From NCBI RefSeq assembly GCF_036997615.1, contig NZ_JAWLQA010000010.1: a stretch of DNA of 64,000 bases; one strand, 5' to 3'. The stretch's first letter is position 1; the number at the start of each line of letters is the position of its first letter. Positions 34,756-44,108 of the stretch are shown piece after piece. A model generated the notes under the pieces. The model saw only the letters and a list, made by a program, of their open reading frames with translations. It did not search any database and had not been told where the DNA came from. Position numbers and translations under genes: made by a program. Source of the DNA: Brachyspira sp949287565 (GTDB lineage: Bacteria > Spirochaetota > Brachyspiria > Brachyspirales > Brachyspiraceae).

Positions 34756-37347
34756 TCATCTTAAAGGGGCTTCTGATATGCTCACCTTTATATCATCTAA
34801 TTTATTCATTTCTGTATTTTTTGAGTGAAGTACCTTTCTTATATATTCTGCAACTGCCTCATTGTTTTCTACTTTAGAGCCTATTATTATTTCTTTTATA
34901 TAATTACTCTTTTCATCAAAAAGTTTTATATAATCAATATAAAGTTTTTTATTGTCATTATCAATCAATATTTCATCTGATTTATAATCATTTGTTACAA
35001 GCATTCTAAGTTCCTGCTCTTCAAAGAATGCTTCATGCTTTATTATGTATTTTATATTTTCAAATAAATAGCTGTATAATTGATTTTTTATATTTTTATA
35101 AATTTTATTATTTTTTGGGTCTTCTATTTGTTTTTTAATTTCTTTTGTATAGTAGAAAATTTTTGCAAATGCATATTTAATCATATATTCTTTTTTATCA
35201 TCTTCTTTTAACTCTGCTTTATAATTAGGAGTATTCAAATCATTTAAATCAATAATATTGCTTGCATATTTAGATTTTTCTTTATTGTAAATAAGCTGAT
35301 TTTCTTTCTCATTATAATAAAGCATCCAATATAAATTTCTTTTTTGTATAAATGGTATTTCTTCATTATAAATATCATTAATAGTTTTATTTTCATCAAC
35401 TTTTATACTGTTTCGTAACTCATTAATAATTTCATAATTTATTTTTGATTCATATTCATAAGAATAAGGTGAAGTATATGAATTATTAAAATATTTATTA
35501 TCTAAAACTAAGCATATCCCTGTAGCTTCTTTATTTTCTTTTTTACCATAAAGCCTAAACATTGTAAGAGAATCTTTATTCCTTGAATATGATGTTTGTA
35601 ATGTTAAAGCTTTTTCATCATTTTCTATTTTTATATCTATATTATTTTTATTTAAAATTCTTTCTAAGATTTTTCCTTCTTTAGGATCATTAGCAGTTGT
35701 TATATTATTTATTCTTATATTTCCGCTTTCTTTAGTACTTCCTTTAACATTTAATAATAATGGCAGAATATCTAAAGAAGTGTAATGGGATATTTCTATA
35801 TTATTTTCTTCTTCAGTATTAAAAGTTAAAATCTTAAGTAAAAAATATTCATATAATAAAAGATATTTTATATTTTCTTTAAGCTCATCATCAAAATTTT
35901 TACTCTCATCAAAACGAGAAATTAAATTTGTTATTGCTTCATTTCTCCATAGTATGTCATTCTCATTTTTCATTAACAATTGAAATATTATTTCTATTTT
36001 ATAATATGATTCTAATAAATTCATAATATCAGTTATAAAATTATTTCTAAAATCAGGATTAATTTTTGCTACGTATTTTAAATCATCAATTATTTCTAAA
36101 TAATTTTTTAATTTAGCTTTTGAAAAAATTTTTATATAATGAGCATTCATATATTTATTATATAGGTTAATAGCTTTTTCAGCATTTTTAATAGTTTCAT
36201 CATATAATTTTAAATTGTATAAAGATTTAGATTTATAAAAATATATTATTGGGTTATTACTTGATATCTGTATAGCTATATTAAAGTCTTCTATAGATTC
36301 TTCATATTTATTATAAAATGCTTTTATCATTCCTCTATTTAAATATATAGATGAATAATTTTTATTTACAGATATTGCTTTGTCAAAATATTCCATAGCT
36401 TTATTATATTTATTTAGAATAGAATTGGATATTGCTATATTAATATAGGCATCTATATAATTTGGATTTAATTCTATTACTTTATAAAAATCTTCTATAG
36501 CTTCTATATCCATAGCTAAATTAGATTTTAATACACCTCTTGCAAAATATGCTTCAAAAAAATCTGGATTTAATTGTATAGCAATATCAAAATCTTCAAA
36601 TGCTTCTTTATTTAATTTCAAATATATTTTACTTAAAGCTCTATAATAAAAAGATAGCACATATATTTCTACTGTACTCAATATCTTATTATAGAGATTT
36701 GTATGATTATGAATGATTTTTATTGCACTTTCATTTACTGCTTTTAAAAAATTATTATCTAAATTAAAATTATTTAAATTAGGCTGTATTTGAACCATAC
36801 TAGAAAATAAATCTCTATTATAGTAACTATTTTTATAATAATCTATTATTGAAATAGTTTTAGAAAAATCATCTATAGAATTATTATATAACCCTATAAA
36901 TTGTTTACATACTCCTCTATGAAAATATGTATTTTCATTATATTGGTTTAATTCAATAGCTTTATCTAAATCTTTAATAGCATATTGATATTGTCCTAAT
37001 TTTTCATAACATGCACTTCTATTTATATATGCCATCTCATAATTTGGGTTTAATTCTAAAACTTTACTGAAGTATTTTATAGCTTCATTATTTTCTTTTA
37101 AAGTTAATTTTATTACTCCAATATTAAAATAAATATTTATATTTTTATCATTAAATTTTAATGCTTCATTATAATTATATATAGCTTCATCATATTTTTT
37201 TAATTCTACAAGGGAAGTAGCTTTAAAAAAATATACATCTTCATCTTTACTATCTTTTCCAATAGCTTCATCACATAGTTTTATTATTTCTGTAAAATTA
37301 TTTTCTAATCTTAATTTATGTATTTTTGTTTTTAATTCTTCAGTCAT
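34756..37347 (-). CDS. TPR protein with C-terminal DUF2971-like domain
   Basis: About 863 residues from the ATG at 37347 (an upstream TTG at 37359 is possible). Residues about 1-420 are canonical TPR repeats (YNEALKFNDKNINIYFNIGV, YFSKVLELNPNYEMAYINR). About 530-680 resembles DUF2971: ISHYTSLDILPLLL, then NDPKEG, then a serine-rich strand and the MFRLYGKKENKEATGICLVL stretch. DUF2971 proteins are uncharacterised and often found near defence genes. It ends 73 bases before the mcrB ATG in the same direction, so it may be the first gene of a TPR-mcrB-mcrC operon. Confidence 0.7.
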   Translation of the reverse strand: MTEELKTKIHKLRLENNFTEIIKLCDEAIGKDSKDEDVYFFKATSLVELKKYDEAIYNYNEALKFNDKNINIYFNIGVIKLTLKENNEAIKYFSKVLELNPNYEMAYINRSACYEKLGQYQYAIKDLDKAIELNQYNENTYFHRGVCKQFIGLYNNSIDDFSKTISIIDYYKNSYYNRDLFSSMVQIQPNLNNFNLDNNFLKAVNESAIKIIHNHTNLYNKILSTVEIYVLSFYYRALSKIYLKLNKEAFEDFDIAIQLNPDFFEAYFARGVLKSNLAMDIEAIEDFYKVIELNPNYIDAYINIAISNSILNKYNKAMEYFDKAISVNKNYSSIYLNRGMIKAFYNKYEESIEDFNIAIQISSNNPIIYFYKSKSLYNLKLYDETIKNAEKAINLYNKYMNAHYIKIFSKAKLKNYLEIIDDLKYVAKINPDFRNNFITDIMNLLESYYKIEIIFQLLMKNENDILWRNEAITNLISRFDESKNFDDELKENIKYLLLYEYFLLKILTFNTEEENNIEISHYTSLDILPLLLNVKGSTKESGNIRINNITTANDPKEGKILERILNKNNIDIKIENDEKALTLQTSYSRNKDSLTMFRLYGKKENKEATGICLVLDNKYFNNSYTSPYSYEYESKINYEIINELRNSIKVDENKTINDIYNEEIPFIQKRNLYWMLYYNEKENQLIYNKEKSKYASNIIDLNDLNTPNYKAELKEDDKKEYMIKYAFAKIFYYTKEIKKQIEDPKNNKIYKNIKNQLYSYLFENIKYIIKHEAFFEEQELRMLVTNDYKSDEILIDNDNKKLYIDYIKLFDEKSNYIKEIIIGSKVENNEAVAEYIRKVLHSKNTEMNKLDDIKVSISEAPLR

Positions 37348-37484
37348 AAAATAATCCAAAATATTTTTAATTATTATAAGGCATTATAAAAATATTAAAA
37401 CAATATATAGTTTATGATATTGTCAATATAAAAACTTGGCAAAGTCGGTAAAAAAGTTTATATAAAATTATAAGCATAATTATT

Positions 37485-37725
37485 GTGGGGACTAGCCCCC
37501 ACACCCCCACTTCTTTTGTTGCCACAAAGAAGCTATATCCTCGGCAAGCTCGGATACGCTTCGCGAAAGGCTATATTTTATATTAAATTTGATTAATTAT
37601 ATTACATGTAATACAATTTTAGTATTATTTAGCACTAATTTTATACTTGCACTTTTTGCAACTTTGGCGAAGCCCGCAGAGCGTAAGCGGCGGGAAAAAG
37701 TTGAACAAAAAACTTAAAAAAATCT
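37485..37725. repeat. R2 repeat plus R1-related hairpin
   Basis: 37485-37580 has GTGGGGACTAGCCCCCAC, CCCCACTTCTTTTG, then AGCTCGGATACGCTTCGCG and AAAGGCTATATTTTA. 37651-37712 is an R1-like element (TTTTTGCAACTTT...AAAAAGTTGAACAAAAAAC) whose loop has been replaced by a GC-rich palindrome, GCCCGCAGAGCGTAAGCGGCGGG in parts. These fill much of the 570-base gap before purA; nothing else is seen there. Confidence 0.65.
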
Positions 37726-37926
37726 ACCCTATAACATCTTGTAAATACCATTATGATAAGTGAGTATTCATACTATAAAATTATCAGCATAGCATTATTA
37801 TGAATAGAAATTTCTAATCAAATTCGCTTGAAATTCTTAAAAAATATTAATATAATAGCCCTTGTGTGTTTTATAGAAATTTTTTATAAAATATCTATTT
37901 TTTAATAATAGAATAAGGAGTTAAAA

Positions 37927-39210
37927 ATGGCTTCAGTAATTATTGTAGGAACTCAATGGGGTGATGAGGGTAAGGGTAAAATAGTTGATTATCTTGCTGA
38001 AAATTGCGAATATGTTGTTCGTTCTCAAGGCGGAAGTAATGCAGGTCATACCGTTGTTGTGGATAATGTTAAATATAAATTAAGACTATTACCTTCCGGT
38101 ATACTTCATAAAGATAAAGTTTGTGTAATTGGTAATGGCGTAGTTATAGAGCCTAAGGTTTTTTTAAGTGAAATTGATTCTTTAATAGAGAAAAAAGTTA
38201 ATATATCAAATCTTAAAATATCAGACAGAGCCCATGTTCTTATGCCTTATCATAAAATTTTAGATGAGCTTCAGGAAGAAGATCTTGGAGAAAATAAACT
38301 CGGCACTACTAAAAACGGTATAGGTCCTTGCTATATGGATAAATCAAGCCGTTTGGGTATAAGAATAGTCGATTTAATAAATAAAGAAACATTTGCTAAA
38401 AAATTAAAGTTTAATGTTGAGCTAAAAAATAAATTACTCAAAAAGCTTTATAATCATGAAGGTGTTAATTATGATGAATTACTAAAAGAGTATTTAGAAT
38501 ATGCTGATAGATTAAGACCTTATGTTGCTGACACTACTACTATATTAAATAAAGCTATAAAAGAAAAGAAAAATATATTATTTGAAGGTGCTCAGGCTAC
38601 TATGCTTGATTTGGATCATGGTACTTATCCTTTTGTAACTTCATCTTATCCTGCTGCCGGCGGAGCTTGTACAGGTTCCGGAGTAGGCCCTAGAAAAATT
38701 GATAATGTTATTGGTGTAGTTAAGGCTTATTCTACAAGAGTTGGAGAAGGTCCTTTCCCTTCAGAGCTTTTTGATGATGTGGGACAGCTTATAAGAGATA
38801 AAGGCGGCGAATACGGTACTGTTACAGGAAGAGCAAGAAGATGCGGCTGGCTTGATGCTTGCGTTGTTAAATATGCTTCCTATGTTAATGGACTTGATTC
38901 TATTGCTATAACTAGACTTGATATATTAGATGAATTGGATAAATTAAAAATATGTGTTGCCTATAAATATAATGGTGAAATATTGGAAGGATATCCTGCA
39001 GATTTAGAAGTGCTTTCAAAGGCTGAACCTGTATACGAAGAGTTCGAAGGCTGGAAAACTAGCACAAGAGATATTAGAGAATATGATAAACTTCCGGAAA
39101 ATGCCAAAAAATATCTTAAAAGATTAAGCGAAGTTATTGAAACAGATATATCTATTGTTTCAGTAGGTGCCGGAAGAGATGAAACTATAATAGTTAAGAA
39201 GATTTTTTAA
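37927..39210 (+). CDS. purA: adenylosuccinate synthetase
   Basis: A 427-residue cytoplasmic enzyme making adenylosuccinate from IMP and aspartate with GTP, the first committed step to AMP. The N-terminus has the P-loop GTQWGDEGKGKIVDYLA; SQGGSNAGHTVV, GTTKNGIGPCY, QATMLDLDHGTYP and TGSGVGP follow in the standard order, and RARRCGWLD near the C-terminal third. Length is normal. AAGGAG precedes the ATG. Terminator downstream: single gene. Confidence 0.97.
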   Translation: MASVIIVGTQWGDEGKGKIVDYLAENCEYVVRSQGGSNAGHTVVVDNVKYKLRLLPSGILHKDKVCVIGNGVVIEPKVFLSEIDSLIEKKVNISNLKISDRAHVLMPYHKILDELQEEDLGENKLGTTKNGIGPCYMDKSSRLGIRIVDLINKETFAKKLKFNVELKNKLLKKLYNHEGVNYDELLKEYLEYADRLRPYVADTTTILNKAIKEKKNILFEGAQATMLDLDHGTYPFVTSSYPAAGGACTGSGVGPRKIDNVIGVVKAYSTRVGEGPFPSELFDDVGQLIRDKGGEYGTVTGRARRCGWLDACVVKYASYVNGLDSIAITRLDILDELDKLKICVAYKYNGEILEGYPADLEVLSKAEPVYEEFEGWKTSTRDIREYDKLPENAKKYLKRLSEVIETDISIVSVGAGRDETIIVKKIF

Positions 39211-39230
39211 TTTATAATATAGAAATTATT

Positions 39231-39267
39231 AAGCCTGTGTTTGTATGAATCAAATGCAGGCTTTTTA
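39231..39267 (+). terminator. purA terminator
   Basis: AAGCCTG(TGTTTG) / (CAAATG)CAGGCTT stem followed by TTTTAATTT. Confidence 0.8.
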
Positions 39268-39280
39268 ATTTATTCTAATT

Positions 39281-39390
39281 CCCCACCCTTCTTGACTCAA
39301 TATTTTACTATGAAATTTTAATTTTATTTTATCTAAATACGAATTTAGAAATGATAACGCCCGCCCAAGCTTTTATTAAATTCATAATAT
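39281..39390. repeat. R4 repeat, partial copy
   Basis: ATTCCCCACCCTTC at the left end and CGCCCGCCCAAGC at the right, with the usual AT-rich middle; no R3 unit follows. It lies between purA and the MutM-like gene. Confidence 0.6.
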
Positions 39391-39480
39391 ACCCCTATAG
39401 TTATATTATAAAATTTGATTTTTTTTTCTTTCATGCTAAAATATAAAGTAAACATAATACTATTAGGAAGATTAGAAGTT

Positions 39481-40137
39481 ATGAAAGAACTGCCAAATTT
39501 AATTACATTAATAAACTCAATAAAAGGTGAAATTTGCTATTCTTATATAAATAAAATAGTAGCCATAGATAAACAATACAAAGAAATGGAAGATATAGAA
39601 GGACAGAAAATAATAGATGTTCTAAGATATGGCGGATATATGCATTTTCAGTTTTCTCAAGATGCTATGCTTGTAGACTTAGGCCCTAATGGCTCATTTG
39701 TATTAACTGAAGATGATGATTATGAAAACAGTATATTAAAATTGGAAACTGATCATGGCAATTTCTTTGTTGTAGATGACAGTAATGATAAAAATGAAAT
39801 AACTAAAATAATACCTATTTGGAAAGATTCTACAACAATGCCTCAAATAGGATATGATCCTCTTACTAAACAATTCAATTATAATTTATTCTGTCAATTA
39901 TTAGCAGATAATGATACTACAGTAGAGAAGCTCATAAAAAACCCTTTAATATTGAGCGGAATAGGCAATGTATATGGCGATATGATATTGAAGAAAGCAT
40001 CTATAACTAAAAAAACTAAAACATCAGATGTAACTAAAGTAAAAGCAAGAGAAATATTTGATGCTATAAAACAAGTATTGAGAGAGGCCTCCGGAAATAC
40101 AGAAGAAGATGACAGCGACTCATCAGAAGAAGAATAA
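39481..40137 (+). CDS. divergent MutM/Fpg-like protein without nucleophile or zinc finger
   Basis: A 218-residue protein from the ATG at 39481, chosen because the next residues KELPNLITLINSIKG align with the MPELPEVET start of Fpg/Nei glycosylases and AGAAG precedes it. The H2TH region is clear: LIKNPLILSGIGNVYGDMIL, matching the QS.vAGIGNiYadE motif. However, the N-terminal Pro nucleophile is Lys here, the Glu of PE is kept, the second PE is PN, and the C-terminal zinc finger is replaced by an acidic tail (EEDDSDSSEEE). It may bind DNA damage or act as a regulator without glycosylase activity. Family is sure; activity is doubtful. Confidence 0.8.
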   Translation: MKELPNLITLINSIKGEICYSYINKIVAIDKQYKEMEDIEGQKIIDVLRYGGYMHFQFSQDAMLVDLGPNGSFVLTEDDDYENSILKLETDHGNFFVVDDSNDKNEITKIIPIWKDSTTMPQIGYDPLTKQFNYNLFCQLLADNDTTVEKLIKNPLILSGIGNVYGDMILKKASITKKTKTSDVTKVKAREIFDAIKQVLREASGNTEEDDSDSSEEE

Positions 40138-40170
40138 TTTTTTAATTTTTTAAGTTATATAAGATAAATA

Positions 40171-40206
40171 AAAAGCCCCGAAATAATTTCAGGGCTTATT
40201 TTTTTT
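40171..40206. terminator. bidirectional terminator
   Basis: AAAAAGCCCCGAAAT / TTTCAGGGCTTATTTTTTT, between convergent genes. Confidence 0.8.
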
Positions 40207-40223
40207 ACTTAATTATAAATTAA

Positions 40224-41051
40224 TTAATAGAATAATTCAGGCTCTGCTCTTCTTTTAAACTCATCTTCTAAGTCATGCTGATGGTATAAGAAACCTTCAT
40301 CATCATAATATCTGCAATGCTCAGGGCATTTCTTAATACAAGCACCGCATTTAATACATTTTCCAACATATTGTGTAATGTCATTAAAATCAATAGAAGC
40401 CAAAGGACATACATGGGCACAAGTTTTACAGTTAGTACATTTTGAAGTATCTACTTTAGGCTTAACTTTTAATATATCTATAGCATGCTCATTTTTATCT
40501 TTAGGCATATAATAAGGACGAATAGGATCATTTCCTCTCACTTTAATAGGTTCTTTAGGAATATCAGTCATATTTTTAATTTTTTCAACAACTTTGTCTA
40601 CAAATTCTGCAGCAATAGCCATATCTTTATCATCAGGTCTTCCAGCACCAAGCACATAAGAAAAAGCATGCTCCCCAATAAAACCTGCACCAGCTATAGT
40701 ATAGAAACCATTTTCCTGCATAGTATTTCTAAGCTCTATTAAAGAGTCATCGAAATTTCTATTTCCATATAATACAACCGGTATAGCTAAAGCACCACTA
40801 GCCTTAATGTTATTCTTGTAGTATGGAAGCATAACATTAGGTATTCTTCCGGCATAAGTAGGAGTTCCGCATACTACCAAATCATTTTCTTTAAATTGCA
40901 ATACTCCTTCCCTTTTCTTTGGTAAACTAAAATTATACTTTTCAAATTCAACATTAAGTTTCTTGGCTATATTTTCGCCTATATAAGAAACTATCTTCTG
41001 AGTAGTACCTGTGGCACTATAATATATTGAATAAACTTTGTCAACCTTCAT
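40224..41051 (-). CDS. EFR1-type flavodoxin/ferredoxin fusion
   Basis: About 275 residues from the ATG at 41051 (the ATG at 41060 is too close to GGGAG). The first 165 residues are a flavodoxin-like domain with the FMN loop YSATGTTQKIV and CGTPTYAGRIPN. The C-terminal part has two 4Fe-4S motifs: CTNCKTCAHVCP and CIKCGACIKKCP. This is the EFR1 ferrodoxin arrangement in anaerobes, an internal electron carrier of unknown partner. Cytoplasmic. Single gene between two terminators or the tRNA. Confidence 0.85.
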   Translation of the reverse strand: MKVDKVYSIYYSATGTTQKIVSYIGENIAKKLNVEFEKYNFSLPKKREGVLQFKENDLVVCGTPTYAGRIPNVMLPYYKNNIKASGALAIPVVLYGNRNFDDSLIELRNTMQENGFYTIAGAGFIGEHAFSYVLGAGRPDDKDMAIAAEFVDKVVEKIKNMTDIPKEPIKVRGNDPIRPYYMPKDKNEHAIDILKVKPKVDTSKCTNCKTCAHVCPLASIDFNDITQYVGKCIKCGACIKKCPEHCRYYDDEGFLYHQHDLEDEFKRRAEPELFY

Positions 41052-41191
41052 AATAAACATACTCCCTTCATGTATTTTTGCTATATATTAACTTATTATG
41101 TAAATTTATTTCTATAAGTCAATAGTAAATATACAAAAAAGCATTTAATATGGTATTTACATAAAAAAATAAAAAAATTATCGTTTAACTA

Positions 41192-41219
41192 TTGACTTTT
41201 TTTATAATTATTTTATAAT
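41192..41219 (+). promoter_or_regulatory. tRNA promoter
   Basis: TTGACT, 16-base spacer, TATAAT; transcription would start about 30 bases before the tRNA. Confidence 0.7.
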
Positions 41220-41254
41220 ACTCAAATCTAAAGAAGATTTTTCTTAAGAACTAG

Positions 41255-41328
41255 GGGCCAGTAGCTCAGTCGGTTAGAGCAGATGACTCATAATCATCGG
41301 GTCCGGGGTTCAAGTCCCTGCTGGCCCA
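41255..41328 (+). tRNA. tRNA-Met (anticodon CAT, elongator type)
   Basis: Seven-base acceptor stem GGGCCAG / CTGGCCC with discriminator A; D-arm AGCTCAGTCGGTTAGAGC; anticodon stem GATGA / TCATC around CTCATAA; T-arm CGGGGTTCAAGTCCCTG. CCA is not encoded. The overall sequence is close to bacterial elongator Met tRNA; a C34-modified tRNA-Ile is the alternative. It does not look like the initiator, because its acceptor starts with a G:C pair. Confidence 0.93.
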
Positions 41329-41441
41329 ATACCCTAAATAAATACCATTTACTAGAATTTGTACATCAGTTGTTCAGTTATTAAATAAAGGCAAATAAGG
41401 TTATTTTTTTATAATAAAACTTTTTTCTATATAAATATATA

Positions 41442-41482
41442 AAAAATCAGTTCTTTAAAAAATATTAAAAGAACTGATTTTT
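41442..41482. terminator. bidirectional terminator after the 105-residue gene
   Basis: Fifteen-base perfect inverted repeat AAAAATCAGTTCTTT / AAAGAACTGATTTTT. Confidence 0.8.
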
Positions 41483-41485
41483 ATT

Positions 41486-41803
41486 TTATACTCTATTTAA
41501 AACAACATTCCTAGTTACTATCAAACTTCCATTGATTTTTTCAGGAAGTTCTATTTCTATAGAATTATTGGAATCAAATTTTATATGAAAAATATCCTCT
41601 CCAAATTTCATGTCATAATCATCTTTATCATAATCAGCACCCAAAGATATACTATGGCTTATCTTACCTACTATAGGTGCTATTGTAGTTACTTTTATAT
41701 CTCCTTTTTCATCTACCAAAGCCTCTATATCAATATCAAAACTAAGAAAATTTTTTATTGTAGCCTTACCTCTATAAAGACCATTTCTATCCTTTAATAA
41801 CAT
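41486..41803 (-). CDS. unknown small beta-rich protein
   Basis: A 105-residue cytoplasmic protein of unknown family. It alternates hydrophobic and charged residues in about eight short strands (DIKVTTIAPIVGKISHSISL, DIFHIKFDSNNSIEIELPEK), suggesting a lipocalin/FABP-like or small beta-sandwich fold. It stands alone between the tRNA and oppA-like genes with its own terminator. Confidence 0.6.
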   Translation of the reverse strand: MLLKDRNGLYRGKATIKNFLSFDIDIEALVDEKGDIKVTTIAPIVGKISHSISLGADYDKDDYDMKFGEDIFHIKFDSNNSIEIELPEKINGSLIVTRNVVLNRV

Positions 41804-41897
41804 AACAAAACTCCAAATACTTTTATACTAATATAATAACATTTTTTAGAAAAAAGACAAATTTAAAAAAATGTCTAATATTGAAAATTACATAAAT

Positions 41898-41934
41898 AAA
41901 GACGGATTTTTCTAAAATTAAAAAACCCGCCTTT
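41898..41934 (-). terminator. terminator of the OppA-like gene
   Basis: Minus strand AAAGGCGGGTTTTT / AAAAATCCGTCTTT with T-rich flanks. Confidence 0.65.
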
Positions 41935-41960
41935 AATATTGTAAAAATCAATTCATTTTA

Positions 41961-43574
41961 TTATTTAGCTAATTTTGCATAATAGAATTTATGAGCTCCA
42001 AGAGGATCATAAATAACATCAGATAACTTTTTACTAACCATAATAGGATCAGTATAGAAATAAAGAGGTATCAATCCCATATCTTCCATAAGTATATCTT
42101 CTGCCTCATGCATAGCTTTCATTCTTATATCTTGATCTATTGTAGACATAGCAAGTTTCAATTTATCATCATAGGCTTTATTAGAGTAACCGCCATTATT
42201 TTGTATGCTATAGCTTAAAAATACACCTAAAAAACTCATAGGATCATTATAATCAGCTATCCAACCATGACGAGCTATAACATAATTTTTCTCTTGTCTT
42301 GTGGTTTGGAAAGTAGCCCATTCTTCCTGTGCTATAGTAGAATCTATACCAAGTCCCTCTTTCCACATCTGCTGAACCGCTTCAAATATTTGTATATGCT
42401 CTCCTGAATTTGATTTGAATTCTATAACAGGAAAATTTTCACCATTAGGATAACCAGCATCTGCTAAGAGTTGTTTTGCCTCTTCCAAATTCTTTTGATA
42501 ATCTTCAGGTTTTATGCTGTAATAATCACCGCCTACCTTTCTGAAATCTCCATCAGCTCCTTCAACATCATTTACCCCACTAGGAACCCAGGCACTTGCA
42601 GGAAGCTGTCCGGCTCTTGTTACTTGTTCTACTAGATAATTTCTATCTATAGCTAAAGTTAAAGCCTTACGAACTCTAGCATCTTTTAATATATCATTAG
42701 TAATATTCAAGCAATAATAATATGTACCCAAATAAGGAGATATATGCATTAAACCTTCGCTTTTTAAATTCTCAATATCCTGAAGCGGAGGATTATTAGC
42801 AAAATGCAAAGAACCTTCTTTTATTCCAGCAACAGCAGCAGTACCGTTTTGCATAAGTATAAATACTAGTTTTTCAGGTACTATATTATTAACATTCCAA
42901 TAATTAGTATTTTTTTCAACTACAATTCTATCATCTGTTCTTCTTTCTGTCATTATAAAAGGTCCGTTTCCTATATAAGTTTCTGGAGAAAGTGTCCAAT
43001 TATCTCCATTTTCTTCTATCATATCTTTTCTAACTGGATAGAATGTATAAAAAGCCACCAACTCCAAGAAATAAGCTGTAGGAGCATTCAATTTTACTTC
43101 CAAAGTTTTTTCATCTATAGCTTTAATACCCAATTCAGAAACCGGCTTCTTACCGGAATTAATGTCCATAGCATTTAATACAGGTTCAAATTGATAAGCA
43201 TATTCGCTTGCAGTAACAGGATCAACTGCTCTCTGCCAAGCATAAACAAAATCTTCGGCTGTAACCTTTTTACCATCAGACCATTTAGCATCATCTCTTA
43301 TATGAAATGTATAAGTTAAACCGTCTTCGCTTATATCCCAACTTTCAGCAACACCTGGTGCTATTTTATTATCCTTATCTCTGGTAGCAAGTCCCTCAAA
43401 AACATGCTGAATATATATATTAGCATCAACAGTAGAATTTAAAGCAGGGTCTATAGTTTTAGGCTCAGGCCCTACATTAATATATATAGCTCCTTCTTCA
43501 TTTTTCTTTCCTCCGCATGCTATAAATAATAACATCATGCTTATGGATAAAATCATAATTACAATCTTTTTCAT
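41961..43574 (-). CDS. OppA-type oligopeptide-binding lipoprotein
   Basis: A 537-residue family 5 solute-binding protein. The N-terminus is a lipoprotein signal (MLLFIACGG, Cys20 acylated). The SBP_bac_5 pattern is clear: EPKTIDPALNSTVDANIYIQ, HVFEGL, AESWDISEDGLTYTFHIRDD, KWSDGKKVTAEDFVYAWQR. It binds oligopeptides in the periplasm for an ABC importer. No permease or ATPase gene adjoins, so it works with a system encoded elsewhere. About 300 bases upstream hold only AT-rich sequence and the promoter of the next, divergent cluster. Confidence 0.92.
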   Translation of the reverse strand: MKKIVIMILSISMMLLFIACGGKKNEEGAIYINVGPEPKTIDPALNSTVDANIYIQHVFEGLATRDKDNKIAPGVAESWDISEDGLTYTFHIRDDAKWSDGKKVTAEDFVYAWQRAVDPVTASEYAYQFEPVLNAMDINSGKKPVSELGIKAIDEKTLEVKLNAPTAYFLELVAFYTFYPVRKDMIEENGDNWTLSPETYIGNGPFIMTERRTDDRIVVEKNTNYWNVNNIVPEKLVFILMQNGTAAVAGIKEGSLHFANNPPLQDIENLKSEGLMHISPYLGTYYYCLNITNDILKDARVRKALTLAIDRNYLVEQVTRAGQLPASAWVPSGVNDVEGADGDFRKVGGDYYSIKPEDYQKNLEEAKQLLADAGYPNGENFPVIEFKSNSGEHIQIFEAVQQMWKEGLGIDSTIAQEEWATFQTTRQEKNYVIARHGWIADYNDPMSFLGVFLSYSIQNNGGYSNKAYDDKLKLAMSTIDQDIRMKAMHEAEDILMEDMGLIPLYFYTDPIMVSKKLSDVIYDPLGAHKFYYAKLAK

Positions 43575-43810
43575 GGCAGTTATCCTATATATTTTTATTT
43601 AAAAGTATTATATTTTATATTAACTATTAATCAATAATTTTTTTTACATTTGAACATATTTACATAAAATAATTAAGATCTCAGCAAATTCTATTATTTA
43701 TATATAAGAAATTATTTTAAATTGGCATTAAAATGTATTATTTGTATTACATATTAATTTACATTTAATTTACAATACTATATTTTTTGTAAAATTTATT
43801 TAAATTTGAC

Positions 43811-43839
43811 TTTACAAAACTTATTTAATGTGCTATACT
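43811..43839 (+). promoter_or_regulatory. promoter of the small membrane protein cluster
   Basis: TTTACA, 17-base spacer, TATACT with an extended TGC before it, then AAGGAGG just before the first ATG. A strong signal for a 66-residue protein. Confidence 0.65.
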
Positions 43840-43872
43840 TTAATTATAAGGGATTAATAAGGAGGTAATAAT

Positions 43873-44073
43873 ATGAAAAAGTTAAGTTTAATGGCTTTAG
43901 TATCTGCCTTTATTATGACTGCCAATTTATACTCTTTTGATTTAATAGAAGATACTTTTGATTTTATTTTTGATGATTTGGCAAAAATAATTGGTATTGT
44001 AGTAATAATAGCAGCAGTAGTATATATATTCAAAAAATATGTTAAAAAAGATAATAATTCTGATGACAGATAA
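43873..44073 (+). CDS. small membrane protein, cluster gene 1
   Basis: A 66-residue protein: signal-like N-terminus (MKKLSLMALVSAFIMTANLYS), an acidic amphipathic stretch (LIEDTFDFIFDDLAK), one membrane helix (IIGIVVIIAAVVYIF) and a basic end. Its first 50 residues are about half identical to the next gene. AGGAGG ribosome binding site. Unknown family; the layout resembles small envelope-stress or toxin-like peptides, but nothing proves either. Confidence 0.65.
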   Translation: MKKLSLMALVSAFIMTANLYSFDLIEDTFDFIFDDLAKIIGIVVIIAAVVYIFKKYVKKDNNSDDR

Positions 44074-44108
44074 TAAATAAGAAAAAAATTAATGGGAGAA
44101 AGTAAGTA

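Noticed and set aside
41255..41328. Initiator tRNA-Met
   Set aside because: The first acceptor base pair is normal G:C and the anticodon stem lacks the three G:C pairs of initiators.
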